From Enterovibrio gelatinilyticus (GTDB lineage: Bacteria > Pseudomonadota > Gammaproteobacteria > Enterobacterales > Vibrionaceae): a stretch of DNA of 64,000 nucleotides. Below, piece after piece: positions 55,326 to 63,967 of the stretch (its first letter is position 1; each line of letters opens with the position of its first letter). The notes under the pieces were generated by a model, which saw only the letters and a program-made list of their open reading frames with translations, was not told the DNA's origin and ran no database searches. Position numbers and translations under genes: made by a program. The stretch covers positions 186,001 through 250,000 of the forward strand of contig NZ_JAJUBC010000003.1 of the NCBI RefSeq assembly GCF_028683095.1, read 5' to 3'.

Positions 55326-55766
55326 ATGGAAAATCTGACGATGACAAACGCACTGGATATTACCGACCAGGTATTTCTTGCCGCGCAAAACCGAAATACC
55401 GCCCCACTCACCGTTGCTATTTTGGACAAAGGAGGCGCGTTGATTTCTCTTCAGCGACAAGATGGTTCGAGCATGATGCGTCCTGAAATTGCAATTGGTA
55501 AAGCATGGGGCGCCTTAGCGCTGGGCTGTTCATCTAGGAAAATCGCTGATGATGCACAAGCAAGACCCAGTTTTATATCGTCAGTTTCGACGCTCGCACA
55601 TGGCAATCTCGTGCCAGTACCCGGAGGTGTACTTATCCGTGATCAGCAATCCACTCTGCTTGGTGCTGTAGGGGTTTCAGGTGATATCTCAGACACCGAC
55701 GAAGAAGTCGCCATCGCTGGAATTATTGCTGCGCACTTCAGTACTGACCACGCGTTAAACTCATAG
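55326..55766 (+). CDS. GlcG/HbpS family protein
   Basis: A 146-residue protein of the GlcG/HbpS heme-binding family: PLTVAILDKGGALISLQRQDG, RPEIAIGKAWGALALG, GNLVPVPGGVLIRDQQSTLLGAVGVSGD. Genes of this family frequently accompany glycolate and glyoxylate enzymes, although their role there is not settled. Start chosen at ATG 55326 with TAGGAGAG before it. It follows malate synthase by 55 bp and is probably co-transcribed. Confidence 0.88.
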   Translation: MENLTMTNALDITDQVFLAAQNRNTAPLTVAILDKGGALISLQRQDGSSMMRPEIAIGKAWGALALGCSSRKIADDAQARPSFISSVSTLAHGNLVPVPGGVLIRDQQSTLLGAVGVSGDISDTDEEVAIAGIIAAHFSTDHALNS

Positions 55767-55774
55767 AAACCTCG

Positions 55775-55800
55775 CCTAACTCTCGTTTCCGGGAGTTAGG
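55775..55800 (+). terminator. Hairpin downstream of the GlcG-like gene
   Basis: CCTAACTC pairs with GAGTTAGG (plus two further pairs) around a small loop. The U-run is weak (TATACCC), so it may be a weak terminator. Confidence 0.55.
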
Positions 55801-55966
55801 TATACCCAAACATACATGCATGACTGAGTGCACTACACCTCCCTCAGCTATTCCCTGTCACTTCTGTGGCTATTCATAAGTCATGATTCTGCGCTTCACG
55901 TGCGGTATGACTAAATAGAACCCATCCCGCAAAGATAAATCTCACCAATACAATAATTGCGTCGAT

Positions 55967-55976
55967 ATTGTACAAT
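55967..55976. promoter_or_regulatory. ATTGTACAAT palindrome upstream of the GntR gene
   Basis: A palindrome like the TTGTATACAA operator but two bases shorter in the centre. A half site (TTATACAAA) lies at about 55991 and another near-match, TTGTATACGG, at 56168-56177 inside the GntR reading frame. It suggests self-regulation. The 55767-56097 gap has no ORF. Confidence 0.45.
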
Positions 55977-56097
55977 CACTTCGGCTATTCTTATACAAAA
56001 CCTAATAATCATAAACTTCAGTTTTTTACGTTCGCTTTTAGAACGTTAGTTGACAGCAGACTCGTGACAGACGACGAGTCGTAATAGGGAAAACGGC

Positions 56098-56832
56098 ATG
56101 ACAGGGCTTCTCAAAGCAACCTCAAAAAAGAGTAAATCGGCGTCCCCTAAGATGACGCAAGATGACGTTGTATACGGCCATATATTTGATGCCATTCTTG
56201 AACAACGTCTCCCACCTGGCACCAAACTAAGCGAAGAAGCTTTAGGCGAGATTTTTGGTGTCAGCCGCACCATCATCCGACGCGCATTGCTGCGTCTATC
56301 TGTTGAGCAAGTTGTTAGCACTCGTCCCAACCGTGGCTCCATCGTTGCTTCTCCTTCTGTTGATGAAGCCATGCAAATACTGAAAGCACGCGAAGTGATG
56401 GAATTAGCCATTGTTGAACTCGCCGCGGAACACGCCACTGGCGAACAAATCGCAAAGTGTCGAGCCATGGTTGCAGAAGAACACGAAGCCATTGCACTGA
56501 ACGATACCGGACGAAGCATTCGTCTTTCTGGAGAGTTTCATATAGAGCTAGCAGCCATGGCAGACAACCTGCCATTGATGAGCTTCCAGCGTAGTTTGGT
56601 GTCTCAATGTTCACTGATCATTGCACTATATGAATCAAGCAAACAGCATAACTGCTCTTATGATGAACACACGCAACTGCTAGACGCCATAGAAGCTCGA
56701 GATAAAGATAAAGCAGTTTCTTTGATGAGAACGCACCTTGAACACATCAAATCAAAACTCAACCTTCATGACGAAATCAGTACACAAGATCTTCACGCTG
56801 TTTTCTCTAATGTCCTAAAGAAGAAAGCATAA
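56098..56832 (+). CDS. GntR family regulator, FCD subclass
   Basis: A 244-residue DNA-binding protein. The winged helix-turn-helix spans about residues 22-88 (LPPGTKLSEEALGEIFGVSRTIIRRALLRLS, given here only in part, then RPNRGSIVASP) and the C-terminal FCD ligand domain covers about 95-230, with metal-site histidines in FHIELA and the late RTHLEHIKSKL. It lies between malate synthase and xdhA, in the centre of the purine locus, and is the likely reader of the repeated TTGTATACAA sites. The ligand might be glyoxylate, urate or an allantoin derivative. Confidence 0.9.
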   Translation: MTGLLKATSKKSKSASPKMTQDDVVYGHIFDAILEQRLPPGTKLSEEALGEIFGVSRTIIRRALLRLSVEQVVSTRPNRGSIVASPSVDEAMQILKAREVMELAIVELAAEHATGEQIAKCRAMVAEEHEAIALNDTGRSIRLSGEFHIELAAMADNLPLMSFQRSLVSQCSLIIALYESSKQHNCSYDEHTQLLDAIEARDKDKAVSLMRTHLEHIKSKLNLHDEISTQDLHAVFSNVLKKKA

Positions 56833-57041
56833 CCCTTAGCCATTGCCCTGCTGAACCTACTGTATGGTGGGGAATATTGAGCAATGGTTAATCATATTAT
56901 TTATCGATTCTGCTATTCTCCTCATCGTCCCTTATGCGGTCATGACCTCACCTTTCAAAGTAAGCTTTTCCTATTTTCCTCTCTATAACACAGTGGGTCT
57001 CACTGTAATTTTCAATACTTACAGACGATCACCATCACAGA

Positions 57042-57051
57042 TTGTATACAA
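57042..57051. promoter_or_regulatory. TTGTATACAA operator candidate (xdhABC-guaD)
   Basis: Exact palindrome, extended to ATTGTATACAAT. It lies 170 bp before the xdhA start in the 56833-57220 gap, which otherwise has no gene. Confidence 0.75.
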
Positions 57052-57157
57052 TTATTGTTTACCATTTTCGTTAATTATTACCAAATAAGTAAGGTACTGA
57101 TTGATTTTTCAGTCTTTTCCGACACTACAGGCATGTAAACACACTGTTAACATAAAG

Positions 57158-57186
57158 TTGACCGAACGGTCAGAAATGACTAATTT
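57158..57186 (+). promoter_or_regulatory. xdhA promoter with a RutR-like operator
   Basis: TTGACCGAACGGTCAG (57158-57173) is close to the RutR consensus TTGACCAnnTGGTCAA. Its first six bases, TTGACC, also make a good -35; after a 17-bp spacer TAATTT is a modest -10. A bound TetR-type protein would cover the promoter. Confidence 0.55.
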
Positions 57187-57220
57187 GTAATCAGTGGATG
57201 CTAACTGTCATGGAGGCCAT

Positions 57221-58675
57221 GTGATCCGTTTTCTCTTAAATCAGACCTTGCAGGAAGAAAAGGATATTTCTCCAAACCTAACTGTATTGAATTACCTTCG
57301 CGAACATGTGCGCAAGACAGGCACAAAGGAAGGGTGTGGTTCCGGTGATTGCGGGGCATGCACCGTCGTGTTGGGCGAGGTGGTAGATGGCAAGCTTGAA
57401 TACCGCAGCCTGAACTCCTGCCTCACCTTTGTTTCGGCACTTCACGGAAAACAACTAATTACCGTGGAAGATCTACGAACCAAAGAGTCGCTTCATCCCG
57501 TTCAAAAGGCCATTGTCGATTTTCATGGTAGCCAGTGCGGGTACTGCACTCCGGGTTTTATCATGTCGATGTTCGCGCTCACCAAAAACACGCCGAACGC
57601 CAATAAAGAAGATACCTATGAAGCGCTCGCTGGCAATCTTTGTCGTTGCACGGGTTATCGACCTATCGTTGAAGCGGCGTTATCACTCAGTCAAGAAGCG
57701 CCCATCCGCGATCAGTTCTCCGATTACGAGCGAGAAACAGTTGAAAAGCTCAATGCCATTGGTAAACCCGAACTTGAACATCATGCTGATGGCAAGACGG
57801 CTTTCACCCCGACCAACAGTGACGAACTAGCCAAAACCTTGATGGCGCACCCCAATGCCAAACTGTTAGCAGGTGGCACTGATTTGGCGTTAGAAGTCAC
57901 GCAATTTCATCGTGACATTGATAAGTTGATTTACCTCGGGCATGTCGAAGACATCAAAACCGTGAACGAGACTGACACGCACATTGAAATCGGTGCCAAT
58001 GTCCCGTTAACCGATGTGTATCGTTCGCTTGAACCGCACTACCCTGATTTCGGTGCACTGATCCAGCGTTTTGCTTCTCTGCAAATCCGCAACCAAGGCA
58101 CGATTGGCGGAAATATTGCCAATGCTTCTCCGATTGGTGATGGGCCGCCGTTGTTGATTGCGCTGGGTGCGACAATCACGCTTAGACGTGGAGAAACAGC
58201 ACGTGAGATCGCGCTGGAAGATTTCTTCAAAGACTACAAAGTCACTGCGTTGCAAGCGTCTGAGTTTATCCAAACGATTCGTGTACCCAAACCGTTGCCA
58301 GACCAAGTATTCAAAGCGTACAAGATCTCCAAGCGCTTTGATGATGATATTTCGGCGGTGTGTGCTGCATTTCACCTGAAATTCGATAGTGACACTGTCA
58401 CAGAAGTGCGTGTGGCGTTTGGCGGTATGGCTGCCATTCCAGCTCGCGCCACTCACTGTGAACAAGCATTGATCGGCAAGCCGCTCTCCTTAACCACGAT
58501 CCAAGCGGCGATGACAGCATTGGCTAGTGACTTTTCACCAATATCGGATGTAAGAGCCACCAAAGAATATCGAGCGGAAACGGCCGCTAATTTACTTTAT
58601 CGCTTATATACCGAACTCACTTATACCGCGGCTGGTAACACGATAGAAACGAGGGTTATTCATTATGTCTCGTAA
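57221..58675 (+). CDS. xdhA: Xanthine dehydrogenase small subunit (FeS/FAD)
   Basis: XdhA carries two [2Fe-2S] clusters and FAD and passes electrons from the molybdenum subunit to NAD+. It has CGSGDCGACTVVLGE (first cluster) and GYCTPGFIMSMFAL with NLCRCTGYRPIVEA (second cluster), then an FAD-binding domain (LLAGGTDLALEVTQ, GTIGGNIANASPIGDGPP) and a C-terminal CO-dehydrogenase flavoprotein domain. The GTG at 57221 is chosen because GGAGG lies four bases before it and the protein then starts IRFLLNQTL as in homologues. It overlaps xdhB by 11 bp. Confidence 0.96.
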   Translation: MIRFLLNQTLQEEKDISPNLTVLNYLREHVRKTGTKEGCGSGDCGACTVVLGEVVDGKLEYRSLNSCLTFVSALHGKQLITVEDLRTKESLHPVQKAIVDFHGSQCGYCTPGFIMSMFALTKNTPNANKEDTYEALAGNLCRCTGYRPIVEAALSLSQEAPIRDQFSDYERETVEKLNAIGKPELEHHADGKTAFTPTNSDELAKTLMAHPNAKLLAGGTDLALEVTQFHRDIDKLIYLGHVEDIKTVNETDTHIEIGANVPLTDVYRSLEPHYPDFGALIQRFASLQIRNQGTIGGNIANASPIGDGPPLLIALGATITLRRGETAREIALEDFFKDYKVTALQASEFIQTIRVPKPLPDQVFKAYKISKRFDDDISAVCAAFHLKFDSDTVTEVRVAFGGMAAIPARATHCEQALIGKPLSLTTIQAAMTALASDFSPISDVRATKEYRAETAANLLYRLYTELTYTAAGNTIETRVIHYVS

Positions 58676-61052
58676 AACAATTCCCTCCATGACAATGGAA
58701 GAAATGACCACTCAGGCCAAAGCCGGACTAATGACAGGTGTCGGTAAATCCGTGAAGCATGAAAGTGCTGAGAAGCAGGTTTCCGGTGAAGCTCTGTATA
58801 TTGATGACCGCAACGAATTTCCAAATCAACTGCACGTTTATGCATTGATGAGCCCACATGCACATGCAAACATCACCAAGCTTGATGTGTCCCCTTGCTA
58901 TCATGTTGCTGGTGTACGAAGTGTTATAACTTCAGAAGATGTGCCTGGTGAGCTAGATATCGGCCCGATCCTTCCTGGCGACCCAATGCTAGCAGACGGC
59001 AAAGTGGTGTATGTTGGACAACCTGTGATTGCCGTAGCTGCTGACAGTCTCGACAACGCCCGCAAAGGTGCAGAAGCCGCCATTGTTGAATACGAACTCT
59101 TGCCAGCCGCGCTAGATGTAGAAGAAGCATTGGCTCAAGAACTGTTTGTTACTGACAGCCACACTCAAAAACGTGGTGATTCTGCCGCTGCTATCGCCAA
59201 CGCTGATCATGTCTTAGAAGGGGCACTGCATGTTGGCGGTCAGGAGCACTTCTATTTAGAGACGCAGGTTTCTAGTGTTGTTCCGACCGAAGATGGTGGT
59301 GTGATTGTCTATTGCTCCACCCAAAACCCGACTGAAGTACAAAAGCTTGTGTCATCGGTTCTTGGTGTTCCTATGCACAAAGTGCTCATTGATATGCGCC
59401 GAATGGGTGGTGGATTTGGTGGTAAAGAGACACAAGCTGCTGGCCCTGCCTGTATTGCAGCGGTTTTCGCTATTCAAACCGGACAACCAGTGAGATTCCG
59501 TCTTCCTCGTCGTGAAGACATGATGATGACGGGCAAACGACACCCTTTCTTCAACCAATACAAAGTCGGTTTTGATGACAATGGTTTGATTGAAGGAATT
59601 GAGATCGTGGTATCTGGCAATGCAGGACACTCCCCAGATTTATCTCGCTCCATCGTCGATCGCGCCATGTTCCACTCAGACAACGCGTATTATCTTGGCA
59701 ACGCCACTGTCACAGGGCATTGCGTAAAAACCAATACCGCTTCAAACACGGCTTATCGTGGATTCGGTGGCCCTCAAGGGATGATGACCATTGAGCACGT
59801 GATGGACACTATCGCTTACCATCTTGGCAAAGATCCTCTCGATGTACGCAAAACCAACTACTACGGCGCAGAAGTCGAAGGCCGTGATGAAACCCACTAT
59901 TACCAGAAAGTGGAAGATAATTTTATTCATGACATGACGTCAGACTTGGAATCAGAGTGCGACTATCAAGCAAGACGAAAATCGATTGCGGAATTCAACG
60001 CCAATAGCCCAATCCTGAAAAAAGGCATTGCTATTACGCCAGTGAAATTTGGTATCTCATTTACGGCAACCTTCCTAAATCAAGCGGGTGCGCTCGTGAC
60101 TGTGTACACCGACGGTAGCATTTCACTTAACCACGGCGGCACGGAGATGGGCCAAGGATTAAACACCAAAGTCGCCCAAATCGTCGCGGAAACCTTCAAT
60201 GTGGATATCAGCACCATTCAAGTCACGGCCACCAATACTGAAAAAGTGCCAAACACATCACCCACTGCAGCGTCGTCTGGTACTGACCTTAATGGTAAAG
60301 CAGCACAGAATGCTGCGCTGATCATCAAAGAGCGTATGGTAAATTTTGCTTCCACTCATTTTGATGTTGCCCCCGAAGACGTAAATTTCAGCAATGGCAT
60401 TGTGTCGATTGGCGACAAGAAAACCCTAACGTTTGCCGATTTTACGGAGCTATGTTGGTTTAACCAGATCTCGCTAGCGGCGTCTGGTTTTTATCGCACA
60501 CCGAAGATTTTCTACGATCACGAAAAAGCCCGTGGACGTCCCTTCTATTACTTTGCTTATGGCGTGTCTTGCTCTGAAGTGATTATTGATACCCTAACAG
60601 GGGAATACAAAGTGCTCCGTGCTGACATTCTTCACGACGTGGGGGCGTCACTTAACCCAGCGATAGATGTTGGTCAGGTTGAAGGAGGCTTTATTCAAGG
60701 CATGGGATGGCTGACAACCGAAGAGTTAGTGTGGAACGATAAAGGCCAGTTGATGACTGCAGGCCCGGCAAGCTACAAAATCCCAGCTGTCGCAGACACA
60801 CCGGAAATCTTTAACACACGTTTGGTCGAAAACCGCACCAACGCCGAAGACACGGTATTCCACTCCAAAGCCGTGGGCGAACCTCCTTTCATGTTGGCGA
60901 TTTCGGTATGGAGCGCGATTCGCGATGCCATTGTGAGTGTTGCTGAAGACGGGGAAATCCCGCACCTTCCTGCCCCCGCCACACCCGAGCAGGTTTACAA
61001 CGCCATCAAGCAGGCTCGTAAAGGCAAATCTGCCGCGGATTTTTCGCTCTAA
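58665..61052 (+). CDS. xdhB: Xanthine dehydrogenase large (molybdopterin) subunit
   Basis: XdhB binds the molybdenum cofactor and oxidises hypoxanthine and xanthine to urate. The 795-residue protein has the cofactor-binding MGGGFGGKETQAAG near residue 250, NTAYRGFGGPQGMM, a substrate-site region (LNHGGTEMGQGLNTKVAQIV) and the late AVGEPPFMLAISVWSAIRDAI with the catalytic Glu of the family. Start overlaps the end of xdhA, so the two subunits are translated together. Confidence 0.97.
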   Translation: MSRKTIPSMTMEEMTTQAKAGLMTGVGKSVKHESAEKQVSGEALYIDDRNEFPNQLHVYALMSPHAHANITKLDVSPCYHVAGVRSVITSEDVPGELDIGPILPGDPMLADGKVVYVGQPVIAVAADSLDNARKGAEAAIVEYELLPAALDVEEALAQELFVTDSHTQKRGDSAAAIANADHVLEGALHVGGQEHFYLETQVSSVVPTEDGGVIVYCSTQNPTEVQKLVSSVLGVPMHKVLIDMRRMGGGFGGKETQAAGPACIAAVFAIQTGQPVRFRLPRREDMMMTGKRHPFFNQYKVGFDDNGLIEGIEIVVSGNAGHSPDLSRSIVDRAMFHSDNAYYLGNATVTGHCVKTNTASNTAYRGFGGPQGMMTIEHVMDTIAYHLGKDPLDVRKTNYYGAEVEGRDETHYYQKVEDNFIHDMTSDLESECDYQARRKSIAEFNANSPILKKGIAITPVKFGISFTATFLNQAGALVTVYTDGSISLNHGGTEMGQGLNTKVAQIVAETFNVDISTIQVTATNTEKVPNTSPTAASSGTDLNGKAAQNAALIIKERMVNFASTHFDVAPEDVNFSNGIVSIGDKKTLTFADFTELCWFNQISLAASGFYRTPKIFYDHEKARGRPFYYFAYGVSCSEVIIDTLTGEYKVLRADILHDVGASLNPAIDVGQVEGGFIQGMGWLTTEELVWNDKGQLMTAGPASYKIPAVADTPEIFNTRLVENRTNAEDTVFHSKAVGEPPFMLAISVWSAIRDAIVSVAEDGEIPHLPAPATPEQVYNAIKQARKGKSAADFSL

Positions 61053-61087
61053 GCAGATAACCCAGAACCATGGATTGGAGAACAGTG

Positions 61088-61990
61088 ATGTTTAAAGACA
61101 ATTGGATCCAGGCACTGGCTGACTTTGAAGCCAAAGGCACGCCCTGTGTGATGGTAACGGTACTCGAAGACAAGGGCTCAGTGCCACGTGGCGCAGGCAC
61201 GAAAATGCTGGTGACAGAGAACGAGGTCATTGCCACCATTGGTGGCGGGCATCTTGAACACGTTGCAATGAAAGCCGCACAAGAGATGCTATCGCACGGT
61301 GATAGCGAGATGAAAATCGAGCGGTTCAACCTAGGCGCAAGACTAGGACAATGTTGCGGTGGCATTGTCACACTAAGTTTCGAACCCATTGGACAACAAC
61401 GACATATACTGGCTCTTTTCGGTGCTGGCCATGTTGCCAAAGCGCTAGTTCATATTCTCGCAACTCTGCCATTCAAGGTGATATGGATTGATGAGCGTGA
61501 AGCGCAATTTCCTGCTCAAATTCCTGACAACGTTGAAATGCTATTGAGTGACGACCCAGTCGGTGAAGTGGCTAACCTACCAACCAACTGTATGTATTTG
61601 GTGTTAACCCATAACCATCAACTGGATTTTGACCTTTGCCGAGCCATTCTAAAACGCGGAGACAGTCGCTATTTCGGTTTAATTGGTTCGCTGTCTAAAC
61701 GGAAACGTTTTGATTTTCGCTTGAAAGAACGTGGGTTTAACGATGAAGCGATTAACACCATGATCTGCCCTATCGGTATCGAGGCGGTAAAAGGTAAACA
61801 CCCCGCAGAAATTGCAGTTTCCGTCGCGGGCGAATTGATCGCTTGTTATCAAGGTGAGCACATCTCCAGCAAACGAGATCACTTACCACAGAAACTGACT
61901 GAAAAAGTCTCTACCCTGTCTACAAAGCCTAAGCTTGATATAGAGCTAGAGCATAACGATAAGAATAATAACGAAAAAATAAGGGCATAA
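61088..61990 (+). CDS. xdhC: Xanthine dehydrogenase accessory protein
   Basis: XdhC binds the molybdenum cofactor, protects its sulfuration and inserts it into XdhB. The protein has 300 residues; blocks are PCVMVTVLEDKGSVPRGAGTKMLV, GGGHLEHVAMKAA and LGQCCGGIVTLSFEP in the first half, and a Rossmann-like second half (LALFGAGHVAKALVHIL, LVLTHNHQLDFDLC, RYFGLIGSLSKRKRF). The start MFKDNWIQAL at 61088 has GGAG upstream. It ends four bases before guaD. Confidence 0.95.
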   Translation: MFKDNWIQALADFEAKGTPCVMVTVLEDKGSVPRGAGTKMLVTENEVIATIGGGHLEHVAMKAAQEMLSHGDSEMKIERFNLGARLGQCCGGIVTLSFEPIGQQRHILALFGAGHVAKALVHILATLPFKVIWIDEREAQFPAQIPDNVEMLLSDDPVGEVANLPTNCMYLVLTHNHQLDFDLCRAILKRGDSRYFGLIGSLSKRKRFDFRLKERGFNDEAINTMICPIGIEAVKGKHPAEIAVSVAGELIACYQGEHISSKRDHLPQKLTEKVSTLSTKPKLDIELEHNDKNNNEKIRA

Positions 61991-61994
61991 AGGA

Positions 61995-63320
61995 ATGAAT
62001 GACCCAAAAACTCATCCGGCGAAAGCCTTTCGCGCTGCCATACTGCATAGCCTTGCCAACCCAACGGACGTGGGTTTGGAAGACTCTTATCAATACTTTG
62101 AAGACGGTATTTTAGTCGTTGCCGACGGTCATATTGTTAGTGTCGGTTATGCAGAAGATATACTGCCAACACTGGATGCCAGTATTGAAGTTGTCGAATT
62201 TAAAGATAAATTGATCACACCGGGTTTTATCGATACCCACATTCACTATCCTCAGACAGGTATGATTGCTGCCTATGGCGAGCAACTTCTCGATTGGTTA
62301 AACAACTATACCTTCCCTGAAGAGAAACGTTTTGCGGATACAGACTATGCCCGGGAAGTCGCTATCCAGTTTTTGGATGAACTTGCGCGCAATGGCACCA
62401 CGACGGCACTGGTTTTTGGCACAGTGCATAAAGCCTCAGTCGATGAGTTTTTTCAAGAAGCGGAAAAACGAAACCTTCGCATGATCGCAGGCAAAGTCCT
62501 GATGGACAGAAATGCCCCAGAAGATCTGACAGACACACCTGAATCAGGCTATGAGGACAGCAAAAGTCTGATCGAAAAATGGCACAATAAGGGCAGATTG
62601 CTTTATGCTGTCACACCACGCTTTGCCCCTACAAGCACCTCAGAGCAACTGCGTTTGGCTGGCAAATTACTCAAAGAATATCCCGATGTATACATGCACA
62701 CTCACCTATCTGAAAATCTTCAAGAAATCGAATGGGTAAAGTCTCTGTTTCCTGATAGCAAAAACTATTTGGATGTCTACGATCAACATAACCTGCTTTC
62801 CAGCCGATCGGTATTCGCCCATGGCATTCATCTTTGTGAAGGTGAATGTACTCGACTTCAAGAAACCGATTCAGCTATTGCATTTTGCCCAACCTCAAAT
62901 CTATTTCTCGGTTCTGGCCTGTTTCCACTTGCTGAAATGGAAGCCAAAGGTATCAAAGTGGGGATGGGAACAGACGTTGGTGCAGGTACGAGCTTTTCTC
63001 TGCTGCAAACCATGAGCGAAGCATACAAAGTCTTACAGCTACAGGGCAAAAAACTGCATCCGCTAAAATCGCTCTACCAAGCCACACTTGGAGGAGCAAA
63101 GGCTTTGTCTCTCGATCACATGATCGGCAATTTCGAATCAGGTAAAGAAGCCGACTTTGTCGTACTCGATCTTCATGCCACTCAACTTATGAAGTTTCGA
63201 ATAGAGCACGCGCATTCACTGGAGGATAAACTGTTTGTTCTAATGACACTCGGTGATGACCGAACAGTATGTGACACCTTCTCATATGGACAATCCATTT
63301 ATTCCACTCACCACGTTTAA
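61995..63320 (+). CDS. guaD: Guanine deaminase
   Basis: GuaD deaminates guanine to xanthine for XdhABC. The 441-residue amidohydrolase has the first zinc motif PGFIDTHIHYPQTGMIAAYGEQLLDW (partial), HTHLSENLQEIEWVK, FAHGIHLCEGE and GMGTDVGAGTSFSLL. It starts at ATG 61995, directly after AAAGG, coupled to xdhC. It completes the xdhABC-guaD operon. This enzyme and the 8-oxoguanine deaminase at 32240 are both amidohydrolases but clearly different in sequence. Confidence 0.96.
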   Translation: MNDPKTHPAKAFRAAILHSLANPTDVGLEDSYQYFEDGILVVADGHIVSVGYAEDILPTLDASIEVVEFKDKLITPGFIDTHIHYPQTGMIAAYGEQLLDWLNNYTFPEEKRFADTDYAREVAIQFLDELARNGTTTALVFGTVHKASVDEFFQEAEKRNLRMIAGKVLMDRNAPEDLTDTPESGYEDSKSLIEKWHNKGRLLYAVTPRFAPTSTSEQLRLAGKLLKEYPDVYMHTHLSENLQEIEWVKSLFPDSKNYLDVYDQHNLLSSRSVFAHGIHLCEGECTRLQETDSAIAFCPTSNLFLGSGLFPLAEMEAKGIKVGMGTDVGAGTSFSLLQTMSEAYKVLQLQGKKLHPLKSLYQATLGGAKALSLDHMIGNFESGKEADFVVLDLHATQLMKFRIEHAHSLEDKLFVLMTLGDDRTVCDTFSYGQSIYSTHHV

Positions 63321-63967
63321 CAGCGGCGACACATCTACAAACAGTATTATTGCGTTTCTGCAATCGCAGAAACGCAAGGCTTCCCCCCAAACCGTTAATC
63401 ATCTGGTTTTGTTCTCAGACAAATCAATCTGGTAACCAAGTCACACTTAGCGTATCCCATTTTGAACAATGAATCATAAACCCGACCAGTGCGTTCAAAT
63501 AATGAGCACTTAAATGATCTTAAATTGTTAAAATTGTCATGCAGCAAGATAACACGAAGCGCATGTTTCTAGGCCAACCCCTTCCATATTTGCAGATAGA
63601 TCGTCATTCTTTATCAAGCACATTGTTTCATACGCCAAAGCATCGTTACCGTTTCACAGCAAATCGATGCATTTAACAACATTATCGAACAGGTTTGTTA
63701 GAAACCGTCCTTGTTGCCAGCTTGTTGCTGCATGTTTGAAAACTATCGAAATACCCACTCCTTTAATAAGTAATTACGAATAAATTCCCACACTTTGAAC
63801 AGGTAAATTAATCTTGAGAATAAAAAATACCGTTCATATAATGCCGCCGAATTTATTGGTCACGCAGTAATTCACAGAACATATGCAATGGGTATGGATA
63901 CCTTAAAAGGATTAACAGAACACAAAGACAGGATCGTTTAGTGTTTTTGTATTTATAGGATTTAAAG
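63321..63967. other. Long intergenic region at the right end
   Basis: 647 bp, mostly AT-rich, containing the inverted repeat above and the promoter of the gene that starts at 63968. Short frames here show no family signature. Confidence 0.4.
63350..63377. repeat. Perfect 12-bp inverted repeat after guaD
   Basis: TTGCGTTTCTGC and GCAGAAACGCAA separated only by AATC. It is a very stable hairpin 29 bp past the guaD stop but without a T-run (GGCTTCCCCC follows), so it may be a terminator of weak type, an RNA-stability hairpin or a binding site. Confidence 0.75.
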
